A program made the translations under genes and the position numbers. Shown here in pieces: positions 45,859-55,854 of a stretch of DNA of 64,000 nucleotides. The notes below the pieces were generated by a model. That model worked only from the letters and a program-made list of their open reading frames with translations. It did no database searches and was not told the DNA's origin. Source of the DNA: Luteibaculum oceani (GTDB taxonomy: Bacteria; Bacteroidota; Bacteroidia; Flavobacteriales_D; Luteibaculaceae); assembly GCF_007995015.1 (NCBI RefSeq), contig NZ_VORB01000002.1, positions 62,001 through 126,000 of the forward strand. The letters are read 5' to 3'. The number at the start of each line of letters is the position of its first letter. Within the stretch, counting starts at the first letter, position 1.

Positions 45859-46631
45859 AGTATTTTTTCTTTATTTAAAAATGCTGCAATTCCATTCTGG
45901 CAATCTTCTGTTGCCCTTGCCTCAGCATTCATTTTCGCTGCCAATTCTAATGCCTCGTTCAAGTTGGACGTATCCTGAGCCTTCGCGATAAGTTGTTTGG
46001 TTAAAAATAAGGATGCACCAGAAGCTCCAGTACATAGTTTACTCGCTACCTTTTTAACCTGATCATGTATGTCGTGATTGCTGAATACAGCATTGAATAT
46101 TCCCATTTCACGAGCCTCTTCTGCTGGGATTAGCCTCCCTGTAAGCAAAAGGTCTTTAGCTTTAGCCTCTCCGATTTTGCGAACTAGAAAAACGGAAACA
46201 AGGGCAGGTATGAACCCTATTTTAACTTCGGTGTACCCATACATCGCTTCTGGAACCGAATACACCAAGTCACAAACGGTTGCTAATCCGGCGCCACCCG
46301 CAATTGCATGCCCCGTAATCTTGGCGATTATTACCTTTTTTAAATTATACATGGTCTCGAACAAATTCATAAGGGTTTTCGAGTCCGCTAAATTCTCTTC
46401 AAATGTGTTTTTCTGTAAATCTTGGAGGTAAGATAAATCAGCTCCTGCACAAAATGCTGGTCCGTTACCACTCAGAATTATAACCTTAACCGAGGGATCC
46501 GATTCCAAAGATTTAAAAGCCGTAGTAAGTTCAATTACTAAATTTTGGTTTAAAGCATTTCGTTTTTCCGGCCTATTGAGTTTAATTTCAGCAATTCTGT
46601 TGGCTATTTCTATCTCTATGAAATTGTACAT
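45852..46631 (-). CDS. Enoyl-CoA hydratase/isomerase family protein
   Basis: The 259-residue protein has the crotonase fold. Oxyanion-hole segments are CAGADL (residues 61-66) and GGAGLA (112-117). Compared with classical crotonase, the first catalytic Glu is Gly115, while the second Glu is kept as Glu135 (YTEVKIGFIP). This pattern is found in isomerase-like or atypical members, so hydratase activity is not certain. The product is cytoplasmic and acts on a CoA thioester whose identity cannot be read. It is first in the operon with ftsK and lolA, behind a TATTTTTG box on the minus strand. Confidence 0.9.
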   Translation of the reverse strand: MYNFIEIEIANRIAEIKLNRPEKRNALNQNLVIELTTAFKSLESDPSVKVIILSGNGPAFCAGADLSYLQDLQKNTFEENLADSKTLMNLFETMYNLKKVIIAKITGHAIAGGAGLATVCDLVYSVPEAMYGYTEVKIGFIPALVSVFLVRKIGEAKAKDLLLTGRLIPAEEAREMGIFNAVFSNHDIHDQVKKVASKLCTGASGASLFLTKQLIAKAQDTSNLNEALELAAKMNAEARATEDCQNGIAAFLNKEKILW

Positions 46632-46649
46632 TATTGGTTGGCTTTGCTA

Positions 46650-46657
46650 CAAAAATA
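46650..46657 (-). promoter_or_regulatory. TAnnTTTG promoter box for the enoyl-CoA hydratase-ftsK-lolA operon
   Basis: The minus strand reads TATTTTTG, 18 bases upstream of the ATG at 46631. It is divergent from the argS promoter in the same 147-base gap. A good -33 match at normal spacing was not found. Confidence 0.45.
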
Positions 46658-46756
46658 ACCCATTATCCAAGCCTCAGAGGACTATACTTTTTTAATTTTC
46701 CACAGTTATGAATGCATACTTTGTTAATTGAGATTTAATAAAGCTGCTGAATTACC

Positions 46757-46764
46757 TATTTTTG
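46757..46764 (+). promoter_or_regulatory. TAnnTTTG promoter box for argS
   Basis: TATTTTTG ends 14 bases before the ATG at 46779. It lies downstream of the in-frame ATG at 46728, which supports 46779 as the true argS start. Confidence 0.55.
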
Positions 46765-46778
46765 CCAAAAATTTCTGC

Positions 46779-48659
46779 ATGCAACAACTTTCCCAACTCC
46801 TCGAAAAGGAGGTCTTAAAAGCCATAAGTGATATATTCCAAGTAGAGGAGAATGTAAAACTGTCTTTTCAAGAGACTAGGAAAGAGTTTGATGGTGAAAT
46901 TACTTTAGTGACCTTTCCTTTAACCAAGCCCCTTAAAGGAAAACCCGAGGATATAGGTGAGAAAATTGGTACTTATCTTAAGGAGAATAACGCGTTAGTA
47001 CAAGATTTTAATGTGGTTAAAGGTTTTCTAAATCTTGTAATTAACGATGAATACTGGTTGGAATCTTTAAATGATTCTATTTCGGATAACAAGTTTGGGA
47101 ATGTAAAATCCGAAAACCCCAAATCGGTAATGGTGGAGTTTTCTTCCCCAAATACCAATAAACCACTGCACCTAGGACATTTAAGAAATATTTTTCTTGG
47201 TCATGCCGTATCCAATATCCTAAAGGCAAATGGACATGAGGTTAAAAAGGTGCAGATCATAAACGACAGAGGAATTCATATCTGCAAGTCTATGTTGGCT
47301 TGGCAGTTATTTGGAGAAGGTGAAGCACCTGGGGAGTTAAAAGGGGATAAGCTGGTAGGGAAGTACTACGTTTTATTCGATAAAAAGTACCGAGAGCAAA
47401 ATGAAAAGCTAATTGCGGAATGGGAAAATAAGTACCCAGATGACCTTCCGCAATCCGATAAGGAAAAGCAGCTTTTGTTTAAGCTTAAAACAGACGGAAA
47501 AGAGTCAATTAACGAAAAGGATAAGGAGCTTTTAAAAACGCTTTGCGATAGAAATAATAAATATCTCTTAGGTGCCCAAGAATTGCTTAGAAAGTGGGAG
47601 AGCGAAGACCCAAAAGTAAGAGCGCTTTGGGCTAAAATGAATGGTTGGGTATACGACGGCTTTGAAGACACCTACAAAACCATGGGGGTAAGCTTCGATA
47701 AATTATATTACGAATCTGATACTTACCTAAAAGGCCGCGAAGTGGTGCTTAAAGGACTTAAAGAAGGGTTGTTCTACCAGAAGGAAGATGGTTCCATATG
47801 GATAGACCTCGAGGGTGAAGGACTGGATCAAAAACTGCTGCTTAGATCTGACGGAACTGCTGTTTATATGACTCAAGATATTGGAACAGCAATACAGCGC
47901 TATGAAGATGTTCCTGAGTTAAACCAGATTGTTTACACTGTTGGAAACGAGCAGGATTACCACTTTCAAGTTTTATTTAAGATCCTAGAGAAAATGGGCT
48001 ATGGTTGGGCGAAAAACTGCTACCATTTATCTTATGGGATGGTTGATTTGCCTTCCGGAAAAATGAAATCTCGAGAGGGTACCGTTGTTGATGCCGACGA
48101 CCTGATGAAGGAAATGGTAGATGAAGCCGAACGCATTGCTCAAGAACTAGGAAAGGTTGATGCTGCAGATAAAGAGGCTTACCAAAAGCTACACAATACA
48201 GTCGGCTTAGGGGCATTGAAATACTTTTTACTAAAAGTAGACCCGAAAAAGCGCATGCTTTTCGATCCAAAGGAGTCTATCGATTTTAATGGTCATACTG
48301 GGCCTTTTATCCAATATACTTACGCCAGAATTAAGTCCTTATTGGATAAATCCGAGCTCGACTTTAAAGAGATCAACACAGATATTCAGTTACATGCCAC
48401 CGAAAAACAATGTGTGGTTATGTTGTTGAAATACCCAAGCATTGTTAAAGAGGCTGGAGAAAATTACAATCCAGCATTAATTGCAAATTATATTTACGAC
48501 TTGGTTAAATCTTATAACAGTTTCTACCAAAGTCAAAGCATATTAAAAGAGGAAAATAAAATTCTTTCATCCTTTAGGCTTGCATTAAGTAAGAAGGTAA
48601 GTGAGGTGATAGCTCAGGCCATGAATTTATTGGGTATTGAGGTGCCAGAAAGAATGTAA
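46779..48659 (+). CDS. argS: Arginyl-tRNA synthetase
   Basis: From the ATG at 46779 the enzyme has 626 residues. It is a class I synthetase. The N-terminal Arg-specific domain is followed by the HIGH-type motif HLGH (about residues 131-134) in FSSPNTNKPLHLGHLRN, and the KMSKS region appears as GKMKSREG, as in many ArgRS. The C-terminal DALR anticodon-binding domain ends ALSKKVSEVIAQAMNLLGIEVPERM. The upstream ATG at 46728 would add 17 residues lacking family resemblance and precedes the likely promoter. A GKMKSREG loop is intact, so the enzyme should be active. Confidence 0.97.
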   Translation: MQQLSQLLEKEVLKAISDIFQVEENVKLSFQETRKEFDGEITLVTFPLTKPLKGKPEDIGEKIGTYLKENNALVQDFNVVKGFLNLVINDEYWLESLNDSISDNKFGNVKSENPKSVMVEFSSPNTNKPLHLGHLRNIFLGHAVSNILKANGHEVKKVQIINDRGIHICKSMLAWQLFGEGEAPGELKGDKLVGKYYVLFDKKYREQNEKLIAEWENKYPDDLPQSDKEKQLLFKLKTDGKESINEKDKELLKTLCDRNNKYLLGAQELLRKWESEDPKVRALWAKMNGWVYDGFEDTYKTMGVSFDKLYYESDTYLKGREVVLKGLKEGLFYQKEDGSIWIDLEGEGLDQKLLLRSDGTAVYMTQDIGTAIQRYEDVPELNQIVYTVGNEQDYHFQVLFKILEKMGYGWAKNCYHLSYGMVDLPSGKMKSREGTVVDADDLMKEMVDEAERIAQELGKVDAADKEAYQKLHNTVGLGALKYFLLKVDPKKRMLFDPKESIDFNGHTGPFIQYTYARIKSLLDKSELDFKEINTDIQLHATEKQCVVMLLKYPSIVKEAGENYNPALIANYIYDLVKSYNSFYQSQSILKEENKILSSFRLALSKKVSEVIAQAMNLLGIEVPERM

Positions 48660-48685
48660 AACCTGTAAAAAAGCATTTAGAAATT

Positions 48686-50020
48686 ATGTTCGAAAGTATA
48701 AGTGATAAGTTAGATAGGGCGTTTAAAGTTCTTAAAGGGCACGGTCAAATTACCGAGGTAAACGTTGCTGAGACCTTAAAGGAAGTGCGTAGAGCCCTGC
48801 TAGATGCCGATGTTAACTTTAAAGTTGCAAAGACCTTTACTGACACGGTAAAAGAAAAGGCGTTGGGGCAAAATGTACTTACTAGCGTTACGCCAGGTCA
48901 ATTACTTATTAAAATTACCAAAGACGAGCTTACCAAATTAATGGGGGGCGACGCTACCGATATCAATATCAGTGGTAACCCTTCTGTAGTTTTAATGTCG
49001 GGTCTTCAGGGTTCGGGTAAAACTACATTTAGTGGTAAGCTTGCTAATTTTCTAAAAAAGAAAAAGGGTAAAAAGCCCCTTTTAGTTGCCTGTGATGTTT
49101 ACCGTCCTGCAGCTATCGATCAGCTTCACGTTGTGGGTGAGCAGGTAGGTGTAGAGGTATACTCAAACAAGGAGCAAAAAGACCCAGTAAAAATTGCTCA
49201 AGAGGGAATAGAGTTTGCAAAGAAGCAAGGCTTAAATATGGTTATCATCGATACCGCTGGTCGTTTGGCCGTGGATGAAAAGATGATGAATGAGATTGCT
49301 GAAATCAAAAATGCAATCAATCCACAAGAGGTACTTTTTGTTGTGGATTCCATGACCGGGCAGGATGCTGTTAATACGGCAAAAGCCTTTAATAGCCGAT
49401 TAAATTTCGATGGTGTAGTATTAACGAAATTAGATGGTGATACCCGTGGTGGAGCGGCTTTATCCATTCGTAAGGTGGTAGATAAACCCATCAAGTTTAT
49501 CGGTACCGGAGAAAAAATGGACGCGCTGGATGTGTTTTATCCAGAACGTATGGCCGACCGTATTCTTGGAATGGGAGATGTGGTTTCGCTTGTAGAACGC
49601 GCCCAAGAGCAATACGACGCCGAAAAGGTTAGAAAACTCCAAAAGAAAATTGCCAAGAACCAATTCAATTTCGAAGATTTTATGGATCATATCCAGCAAA
49701 TCAAGAAAATGGGGTCGGTTAAAGATCTTATGGGGATGATACCTGGAATGGGTAAGGCCATGAAAAATATGGATATAGACGATGACGCATTTAAAGGCGT
49801 TGAGGCTATTATCCAATCCATGACGGTACAAGAAAGGGTACAACCCGAGTTAATTAACTCAAGCCGTAAAAAGAGAATCGCATCCGGTAGTGGTACTACT
49901 ATTCAGGAGGTAAATAGATTAATAAAGCAGTTCGAAGAAACTAGAAAAATGATGCGCATGATGTCTAATAAAAAGAACATGATGGGTATGATGAATCAGT
50001 TTAAAGGAATGCGCAGATAA
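48686..50020 (+). CDS. ffh: Signal recognition particle protein Ffh
   Basis: The 444-residue protein binds signal sequences and SRP RNA and pairs with FtsY. The NG domain has Walker A GLQGSGKTT at 106-114, DVYRPAAIDQLHV, DTAGRL and TKLDGDTRGGAAL. The M domain (about 325-444) is Met-rich, ending RKMMRMMSNKKNMMGMMNQF, and contains the RNA-binding segment INSSRKKRIASGSGT. All features of a functional SRP54 are present. It follows argS by 26 bases and precedes folD by eight bases. The SRP RNA gene was not found in this window. Confidence 0.98.
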   Translation: MFESISDKLDRAFKVLKGHGQITEVNVAETLKEVRRALLDADVNFKVAKTFTDTVKEKALGQNVLTSVTPGQLLIKITKDELTKLMGGDATDINISGNPSVVLMSGLQGSGKTTFSGKLANFLKKKKGKKPLLVACDVYRPAAIDQLHVVGEQVGVEVYSNKEQKDPVKIAQEGIEFAKKQGLNMVIIDTAGRLAVDEKMMNEIAEIKNAINPQEVLFVVDSMTGQDAVNTAKAFNSRLNFDGVVLTKLDGDTRGGAALSIRKVVDKPIKFIGTGEKMDALDVFYPERMADRILGMGDVVSLVERAQEQYDAEKVRKLQKKIAKNQFNFEDFMDHIQQIKKMGSVKDLMGMIPGMGKAMKNMDIDDDAFKGVEAIIQSMTVQERVQPELINSSRKKRIASGSGTTIQEVNRLIKQFEETRKMMRMMSNKKNMMGMMNQFKGMRR

Positions 50021-50028
50021 TAAGGGGT

Positions 50029-50904
50029 ATGAGAATTCTAGACGGTAAAAAAACAGCGGAACAGGTTAGGCAGGAAATTAAAAAAGAGGTCGCAACCTGG
50101 GTGGATAAAGGAAACAGACCTCCACACCTTGCAGCGGTGCTTGTAGGTGACAATGGAGCCAGCCAAACCTATGTTAACGCTAAGATTAAAGACTGTGAGG
50201 AAGTAGGTTTTAAATCTTCACTAATCAAGCTTTCCGATACCATTACCGAAAAAGAATTACTCGAAAAAATAGATGAGCTAAATAGCGACGAATCGCTAGA
50301 TGGGTATATCGTTCAGCTACCTCTGCCAAAGCACATTAACGAAAAGAAAATTACGCAAGCCATTTCTCCTACTAAGGATGTAGACGGATTCCATCCAGAG
50401 AACTTGGGGAAAATGGTTTTAAATCTCCCAACTTTCTTACCTGCAACGCCATACGGAATTATGCAGTTGCTGGAGTACTACAGCATAGATACCTCTGGTA
50501 AAAATTGTGTGGTTGTGGGAAGATCCAATATTGTGGGAACACCGGTAAGTATTTTAATGAGTCGTAATAATGACCCAGGAAATGCAACGGTAACTCTTGC
50601 GCACTCCAGAACTCAAAACCTAGAGGCTTTAATTAAAACGGCCGATATTTTAATTGTAGCTCTTGGAAAACCAGACTTCATAAAAGGGGATATGGTAAAA
50701 GAGGGTGCAGTTATCATAGATGTTGGAATCACTCGTGTGACAGATAGCTCTAGAAAAAAGGGATATAGGGTAGCAGGAGATGTTCATTTTGAAAGCGTTA
50801 AGAAAAAAGCTTCCTTTATTACTCCAGTTCCTGGTGGAGTAGGACCTATGACGCGTGTATCGCTTCTAAAAAATACCTTACTTGCCTGTAAAAGAAAGGC
50901 GTAA
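50029..50904 (+). CDS. folD: Methylenetetrahydrofolate dehydrogenase/cyclohydrolase
   Basis: The 291-residue bifunctional enzyme interconverts methylene-, methenyl- and formyl-tetrahydrofolate with NADP. It has the catalytic Tyr48 and Lys52 in SQTYVNAKIKDCEEVG, the motif DGYIVQLPLPKHI, the NADP-binding loop GRSNIVGTPVSILM, and the signature TPVPGGVGPMTRVSLLKNT near the C-terminus. The stop overlaps the start of the DUF389 gene by one base (TAATG). One-carbon units made here feed purine synthesis, in line with purC and guaA nearby. Confidence 0.98.
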   Translation: MRILDGKKTAEQVRQEIKKEVATWVDKGNRPPHLAAVLVGDNGASQTYVNAKIKDCEEVGFKSSLIKLSDTITEKELLEKIDELNSDESLDGYIVQLPLPKHINEKKITQAISPTKDVDGFHPENLGKMVLNLPTFLPATPYGIMQLLEYYSIDTSGKNCVVVGRSNIVGTPVSILMSRNNDPGNATVTLAHSRTQNLEALIKTADILIVALGKPDFIKGDMVKEGAVIIDVGITRVTDSSRKKGYRVAGDVHFESVKKKASFITPVPGGVGPMTRVSLLKNTLLACKRKA

Positions 50905-52343
50905 TGGCTGAAAATGGCAATTTGAACCCAGAAGAAGAAACTCAGGAAGAATTAAAACGAATTAATTTTTCCCTAAAAAGAGTTCTTGTATCAATTATAA
51001 AGCTTTTCAAAAGCACTTTTAATATCCGAGAGGGTGCTCAAATCAAAGAGACTTCCGACGGAATTAAAAGGGATATTTCTTTTAAAGGACATAACAGCTG
51101 GATTTTAGTCTTCAGTATTTTTATTGCCAGTATTGGTCTTAATGTCAACAGTATTCCTGTTGTAATTGGAGCCATGCTTATTTCGCCGCTAATGGGCCCT
51201 ATTTTGGGACTTGGCCTAGCTGTGGGTACCAACGATTGGGAGACCTTAACCCGTTCGCTGAAGAATTTTGGGATTATGATCCTGATTGCTTTAGCAACTT
51301 CAACCCTTTATTTTTCTCTTTCTCCTCTAACGGAAATTACCTCTGAATTATTGGGAAGGGTAAAACCCACTATTCTCGATGTTTTTGTTGCAACCTTTGG
51401 AGGTTTAGCTGGAATTGTTGCAGGTTCTAGAAAAGAAAAGAGCAATGTTGTGCCAGGTGTTGCCATAGCAACGGCACTAATGCCGCCTCTTTGTACCGCA
51501 GGATATGGCTTAGCTATTGGGTCAACCTCCGTTTTCTTCGGAGCAATGTATTTGTTCTTGCTCAACTCTGTTTTTATCTGTATTACTACTTTTCTAGTTA
51601 TCAGGTTTTTAAAATTTCCTCTGGTAGAGTTTGTAGATACAAAAAAGGAAAAGCGCATCCGATTATCTATTACCATTTTCGTAATCGTTGTTATGGTGCC
51701 TTCGGCTTTTATTTTCTACGATGTTATCAAGGAAACCATTTACAATCGTAACGTAAGAAATTTTTTAGCTCAAGAGCTGTATTACGAAGGAGCTGAAATA
51801 ATAAATGAAAAGGTTGTTTATAGTGACGATGAAAAGGCGATAGACATCTTTCTAATAGGGGAAAGGGTGCCAGAAGGGGTTATTCAAGGATGGCGCAAGA
51901 AAATGGAAACCTACGATTTAGCCGATGCACAGCTTACTATTCATCAGAGTAAAGACGAAACGGTTGAAATAGCAGGTAAAGTCTCCGAACAAGTAAAAAG
52001 TGGAATCATTCAGGATCTTTATGAAAAGAATGAAGCACTTTTAGCATCAAAAGACGAGCGAATTGAATTCCTAGAGAATCAGGTAGTTATGCTCGGTAAA
52101 CGGGATACAATGGCGCTAAAAGCCTTGTACAATGAGGCAAAGATACTCTATCCATGGGTGGAAGCCATCGAAGGGGGATATGTGAATAGAATCACAACGG
52201 GCAGTTCAAAAAATTTACCGTTGGTCATAACTTATTATACTAAAAATTTTAATCCAGTTATTGATAGTACTAAATACAATAGGTGGGTTAGGGCTAGGTT
52301 GAAGGAGCCTCGCCTTAAAGTAAAATTCATCAAGGCGGATTAA
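50904..52343 (+). CDS. DUF389 (TIGR00341-like) membrane protein
   Basis: The 479-residue protein contains a DUF389 core of about five or six membrane helices. It begins around residue 60 with SWILVFSIFIASIGLNVNSIPVVIGAMLISPLMGPI, the family hallmark. A second conserved stretch is VVPGVAIATALMPPLCTAGYGLA. After about residue 285 it becomes a soluble C-terminal domain with a probable coiled coil (ALLASKDERIEFLENQVVML). The family has no firm biochemical role. The start overlaps the folD stop by one base, so it belongs to the argS-ffh-folD transcription unit. Confidence 0.92.
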   Translation: MAENGNLNPEEETQEELKRINFSLKRVLVSIIKLFKSTFNIREGAQIKETSDGIKRDISFKGHNSWILVFSIFIASIGLNVNSIPVVIGAMLISPLMGPILGLGLAVGTNDWETLTRSLKNFGIMILIALATSTLYFSLSPLTEITSELLGRVKPTILDVFVATFGGLAGIVAGSRKEKSNVVPGVAIATALMPPLCTAGYGLAIGSTSVFFGAMYLFLLNSVFICITTFLVIRFLKFPLVEFVDTKKEKRIRLSITIFVIVVMVPSAFIFYDVIKETIYNRNVRNFLAQELYYEGAEIINEKVVYSDDEKAIDIFLIGERVPEGVIQGWRKKMETYDLADAQLTIHQSKDETVEIAGKVSEQVKSGIIQDLYEKNEALLASKDERIEFLENQVVMLGKRDTMALKALYNEAKILYPWVEAIEGGYVNRITTGSSKNLPLVITYYTKNFNPVIDSTKYNRWVRARLKEPRLKVKFIKAD

Positions 52344-52380
52344 ATTAAATTCTTGCCAATTCTAGCTTTATTTGGTTTCG

Positions 52381-52411
52381 TTTGTTAAGTGTATTAGAAT
52401 ACATAGTTTTG
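52381..52411 (+). promoter_or_regulatory. Promoter of the secreted-protein cluster
   Basis: TTTG at 52381-52384 and TAGTTTTG at 52404-52411 are separated by 19 bases, the normal -33/-7 arrangement of Bacteroidota promoters. This would give a leader of about 165 bases before the ATG at 52581. The remainder of the 237-base gap is AT-rich with no recognised RNA structure. Confidence 0.65.
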
Positions 52412-52580
52412 TTTAAACTGTGTTCTGTAGTAATCTTGTTTGGGTATTGAGTTAGTACGCGGAACTTTGTGTTTTAAGAGTCTTTAATAGGAATTCAAGG
52501 CTTTTGCCACGGGTTAAACTAATTTTCAATATCCAATCTATTTTACAGGAACGCAATGTGTAATCCTTAACTCATTGTTT

Positions 52581-55500
52581 ATGCCTTTAAACAAACGCCT
52601 TTCCCTGTTTTTTTCCCTGTTCCTGTCTTCCGTCTTGGTGTATTCGCAATACTGCGATCCCTACACTTATTGCGACACGAAATTTGAATGGATTAGTCTG
52701 GGTCAGCATAAGATTAATCTTCCATCGAATTGTTACAGTTGGAGGGTGGACGACAGAACGGCAACGGATACCTTGTACGTATCTCCATCACAAGGAGGAT
52801 TGCTTTCTGCTAAAATCTTGAAATATCAGGATGTCCTTGTCTTTGCCTATGTCGACTGGAATAAGAGTAATTCGTTCTCTTCAAATGAAACCTACGAACT
52901 TACTGGCTCCTACCAAGATGCAACAGGCCATAAGTATTTGCTTTCTACACCCTCTGGAGTAAACTCAGGTACTTACCGATTAAGAATGCAGGTTATATAT
53001 AGTTTGGATCACTACTTAGATGGTGGTGGACCATGTTATAATGGAGCATATCACTATGTGGATATTACATTAAAAGTTACCGAAGATATTCCTGCTCCAG
53101 GAGGTGGAGGAACCTATTGCGAAGCAAAAGGATCTTCATATTACTGTGGATTTTACTGGATAGCCAATGTAAGGGCACAAACCGATGGGCCCACATTCAA
53201 TAATTCTTCGGGTTGTGAGCGTTATGGAGATTTTACAAATAAGGAGATTTTTTGGAGTACTGGAAATACCTATGATGTTACTCTTACCAATTATAGAACC
53301 ACCACTGTCGGGGTATTGTCTTGGGTGTTCATAGATTGGAATAATGATTACGATTTTGATGATCCAGGTGAAACTTTTCAAGCTGGATTGAATAATGGAA
53401 CTCAGACTTGTACAGTAATTGTTCCCACAGGAATACCTTCTGGTTCCCGAAGGATGCGAGTGTTTTCCACCCTATGGATAGAAACGGCGAAATCATGTGG
53501 AACAGATAATTATGGAGAGTGGGAGGATTACACCGTTGTAGTAACAAATACTCAAAACCCTCCTCCTGGTTGTGTTCAGCGTGCTAGTTATGTTCCTGCT
53601 CACCTTAGTAATGGGCACTGCACCGACCTAGATACTATTTCTTGGGGAGCAGTCCCTGGGGCAACGCATTACGATTTTTCTTTGTTCCCATTTGGTCAAT
53701 CTACTCCACTATTTACCAAGCGAGTTAGTACCAATATGGTGGTGATTCCAGGAGGATTATTGGAAACATCCAAAAATTACGAAATTCTTGCAGAGGCAAT
53801 AAACCCTAACGGAAAAGCTAGAAACTGTATTAAAAGTAGGTTTACTACTGCTCCTGATTTTGGAGATATTCGTTTTACTCCAGATACATTGGTAGCAATG
53901 TGTCGTGGTCGATCGCTACAGATTTCAGCTACGGTAAGTCCTTTTAAACCCGGAGATACCTATTACTGGGATGATCAGGATAATATGTTGAACAATAGCA
54001 ATATTCTAGATCCCATCCTTACAGCAACGAAGGCAGGAAACAGAACTATTGACTTTGTTTTAACCAATAGCTATGGTTGTTCTACCAGAGAAACAATTTA
54101 CCTAGACATAGAGCAATCTGCGGCAGGTTCTTACCTCAAAGATAGCGAGGGAGAAGTTTGCGTGGGTGATTATTTCGAAACTAAAATTATCCCTGCTAAC
54201 CCAGATGTATTACCCAATGCTCAAATGACGGTTGAATTACTGGATACTTTAACTGGGCAATACAACCCTACTTCCGATGTTATTTTACCAAATGGGGTGG
54301 TTAGGTTAACTCCAGCTGCTATTGGAGATTACACTTATAGAATTAAATTCGAAATGGGAAGTTGTGTGGATTATACCAACGAAATTAAAGTTGAAAGCTT
54401 CCTTATTCCCGATATGCCTATAACTAATTTCGTAGGCTACAACAGCTTTTGTAGAAGTGAAGGGCATGAATTACAAGTGTTAAATTATACTACTGGATTA
54501 ACGTGGAATACTGGTAGAAAAGGAACCAATCATCCGCTTTTCGAATCTGGAATTTTCAATGTGACCTACACCACGCAGCAAGGTTGTTCTAGAACGAGTC
54601 CGGATATAGAAATTATCCTGAAAGAAAGCCCAGCTAAGCCCAACATCCAAGTATTAACACAGGCTCCATTTTGTGAAGGGACAGAGGTTGTTTTAACCTC
54701 AGATGCCGAAGGACAAAAGTTATGGAGTACAGGGCAGATTGATGATACGATTCGTGTTACAAAATCTGGTAATTATTTAATTACAGCTCGTCATCCTAAT
54801 GGTTGTTCCAATACATCCATTCCTGCAGGAATAGAGTTTAAAAATTTACCTCAAAAACCGCTAATTCACGCGGTTTATCCAACACCATTGTGTGATGGTG
54901 ATTCTGTGGTGATATTAAATCAAACTGGCCGTCCTGTAACTTGGAGCAATGGTGCCCAGGGTGATATGTTAATTTACAAAGACGATTTCGAGTTGTTTGC
55001 TAGCATTGAGGAGCATGGTTGTGAAAATGTCAGTGAAACCTTTGATTTTAGTTTTGGCTCTAACCCAGAAAAACCAACCGTTTCCGCAAGTCCAGAAGGA
55101 CCTTATTGTAAGGGAGATGAGGTTACGCTCTCTACGGATCATCAGGGAACTATTAAATGGTCAACAGGTATTGCTAAGCCCATCCTAAAGGTGCTTAATT
55201 CTGGAAGTTTTGTAGCCATTGCAGAAGGTGAAAATGGGTGTACTACCGCTTCGGATGCATTGGAAGTTACATTTAATGATAATCCGGTAAAACCGATTAT
55301 AGAGCTTGGTGAGGATTTAATTTCGGTTACCAATGCCGAGAATGATTTGTTCTACCGATGGTTTAAGGAAACAAATGAAATTGATGGCGATGGTAGTCCT
55401 GAACTTGAAGTGTATGAAAGTGGTGTATATACGGTGCAGGCTAAATCGGATATGGGATGTACTTCGGCCTTAAGTGACGGAGTATTCTATGCCTCCAAAA

Positions 55501-55757
55501 CAACAAGTGTTGGTGAGTTTAACTCTACTGAGTTTTCTATTTACCCCATGCCTTTTGATAAGTACTTTAATATTGAAGGGGAGGACGTAATTGAGGGAGT
55601 TGTTATTTACGACGCTCAAGGCAAGCAAATCGACCAAATTTCGGTGAAATATATCACTCAAACACATGTCGAAATTACCATAGAGAACCCTGGTTATTAT
55701 ATCGTTAAGGTAAAAAGTGCAAGCGGTTTAAAAGCGCTGCCCGTTATTTCAAAATAG
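52581..55757 (+). CDS. Large secreted protein with GEVED domains, Ig-like modules and T9SS type A C-terminal domain
   Basis: From the ATG at 52581 the protein has 1058 residues and a signal peptide (about 1-23, ending LVYSQ). Two GEVED-type domains follow. The first has a degenerate acidic loop (AYVDWNKSNSF); the second is canonical (FIDWNNDYDFDDPGE and CGTDNYGEWEDY, about residues 180-330). A fibronectin-like domain (TISWGAVPGATHYDFSLF) leads into Ig-like modules of about 80 residues, four with W-[SN]-[TN]-G (LTWNTG, KLWSTG, VTWSNG, IKWSTG). The last 70 residues (EFSIYPMPFDKYFNIEG to the end) form a T9SS type A sorting domain. I infer surface display or secretion; ligand unknown. A TTG at 52575 is a less likely start. 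Confidence 0.93.
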   Translation: MPLNKRLSLFFSLFLSSVLVYSQYCDPYTYCDTKFEWISLGQHKINLPSNCYSWRVDDRTATDTLYVSPSQGGLLSAKILKYQDVLVFAYVDWNKSNSFSSNETYELTGSYQDATGHKYLLSTPSGVNSGTYRLRMQVIYSLDHYLDGGGPCYNGAYHYVDITLKVTEDIPAPGGGGTYCEAKGSSYYCGFYWIANVRAQTDGPTFNNSSGCERYGDFTNKEIFWSTGNTYDVTLTNYRTTTVGVLSWVFIDWNNDYDFDDPGETFQAGLNNGTQTCTVIVPTGIPSGSRRMRVFSTLWIETAKSCGTDNYGEWEDYTVVVTNTQNPPPGCVQRASYVPAHLSNGHCTDLDTISWGAVPGATHYDFSLFPFGQSTPLFTKRVSTNMVVIPGGLLETSKNYEILAEAINPNGKARNCIKSRFTTAPDFGDIRFTPDTLVAMCRGRSLQISATVSPFKPGDTYYWDDQDNMLNNSNILDPILTATKAGNRTIDFVLTNSYGCSTRETIYLDIEQSAAGSYLKDSEGEVCVGDYFETKIIPANPDVLPNAQMTVELLDTLTGQYNPTSDVILPNGVVRLTPAAIGDYTYRIKFEMGSCVDYTNEIKVESFLIPDMPITNFVGYNSFCRSEGHELQVLNYTTGLTWNTGRKGTNHPLFESGIFNVTYTTQQGCSRTSPDIEIILKESPAKPNIQVLTQAPFCEGTEVVLTSDAEGQKLWSTGQIDDTIRVTKSGNYLITARHPNGCSNTSIPAGIEFKNLPQKPLIHAVYPTPLCDGDSVVILNQTGRPVTWSNGAQGDMLIYKDDFELFASIEEHGCENVSETFDFSFGSNPEKPTVSASPEGPYCKGDEVTLSTDHQGTIKWSTGIAKPILKVLNSGSFVAIAEGENGCTTASDALEVTFNDNPVKPIIELGEDLISVTNAENDLFYRWFKETNEIDGDGSPELEVYESGVYTVQAKSDMGCTSALSDGVFYASKTTSVGEFNSTEFSIYPMPFDKYFNIEGEDVIEGVVIYDAQGKQIDQISVKYITQTHVEITIENPGYYIVKVKSASGLKALPVISK

Positions 55758-55778
55758 TTAACTAGCAAATAGTTACGT

Positions 55779-55810
55779 AAACGCCTCTGGTCTTGATCAG
55801 GGGCGTTTTT
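55779..55810 (+). terminator. Terminator after the first GEVED protein
   Basis: An 11-base stem AAACGCCTCTG/CAGGGGCGTTT (one G-U) with an eight-base loop is followed by T residues. It separates this gene from the next secreted-protein gene, which has its own promoter box. Confidence 0.9.
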
Positions 55811-55854
55811 ATTTGCTATTGGTCAAACGCTATAGCTGGCCAATATAATTTGGG

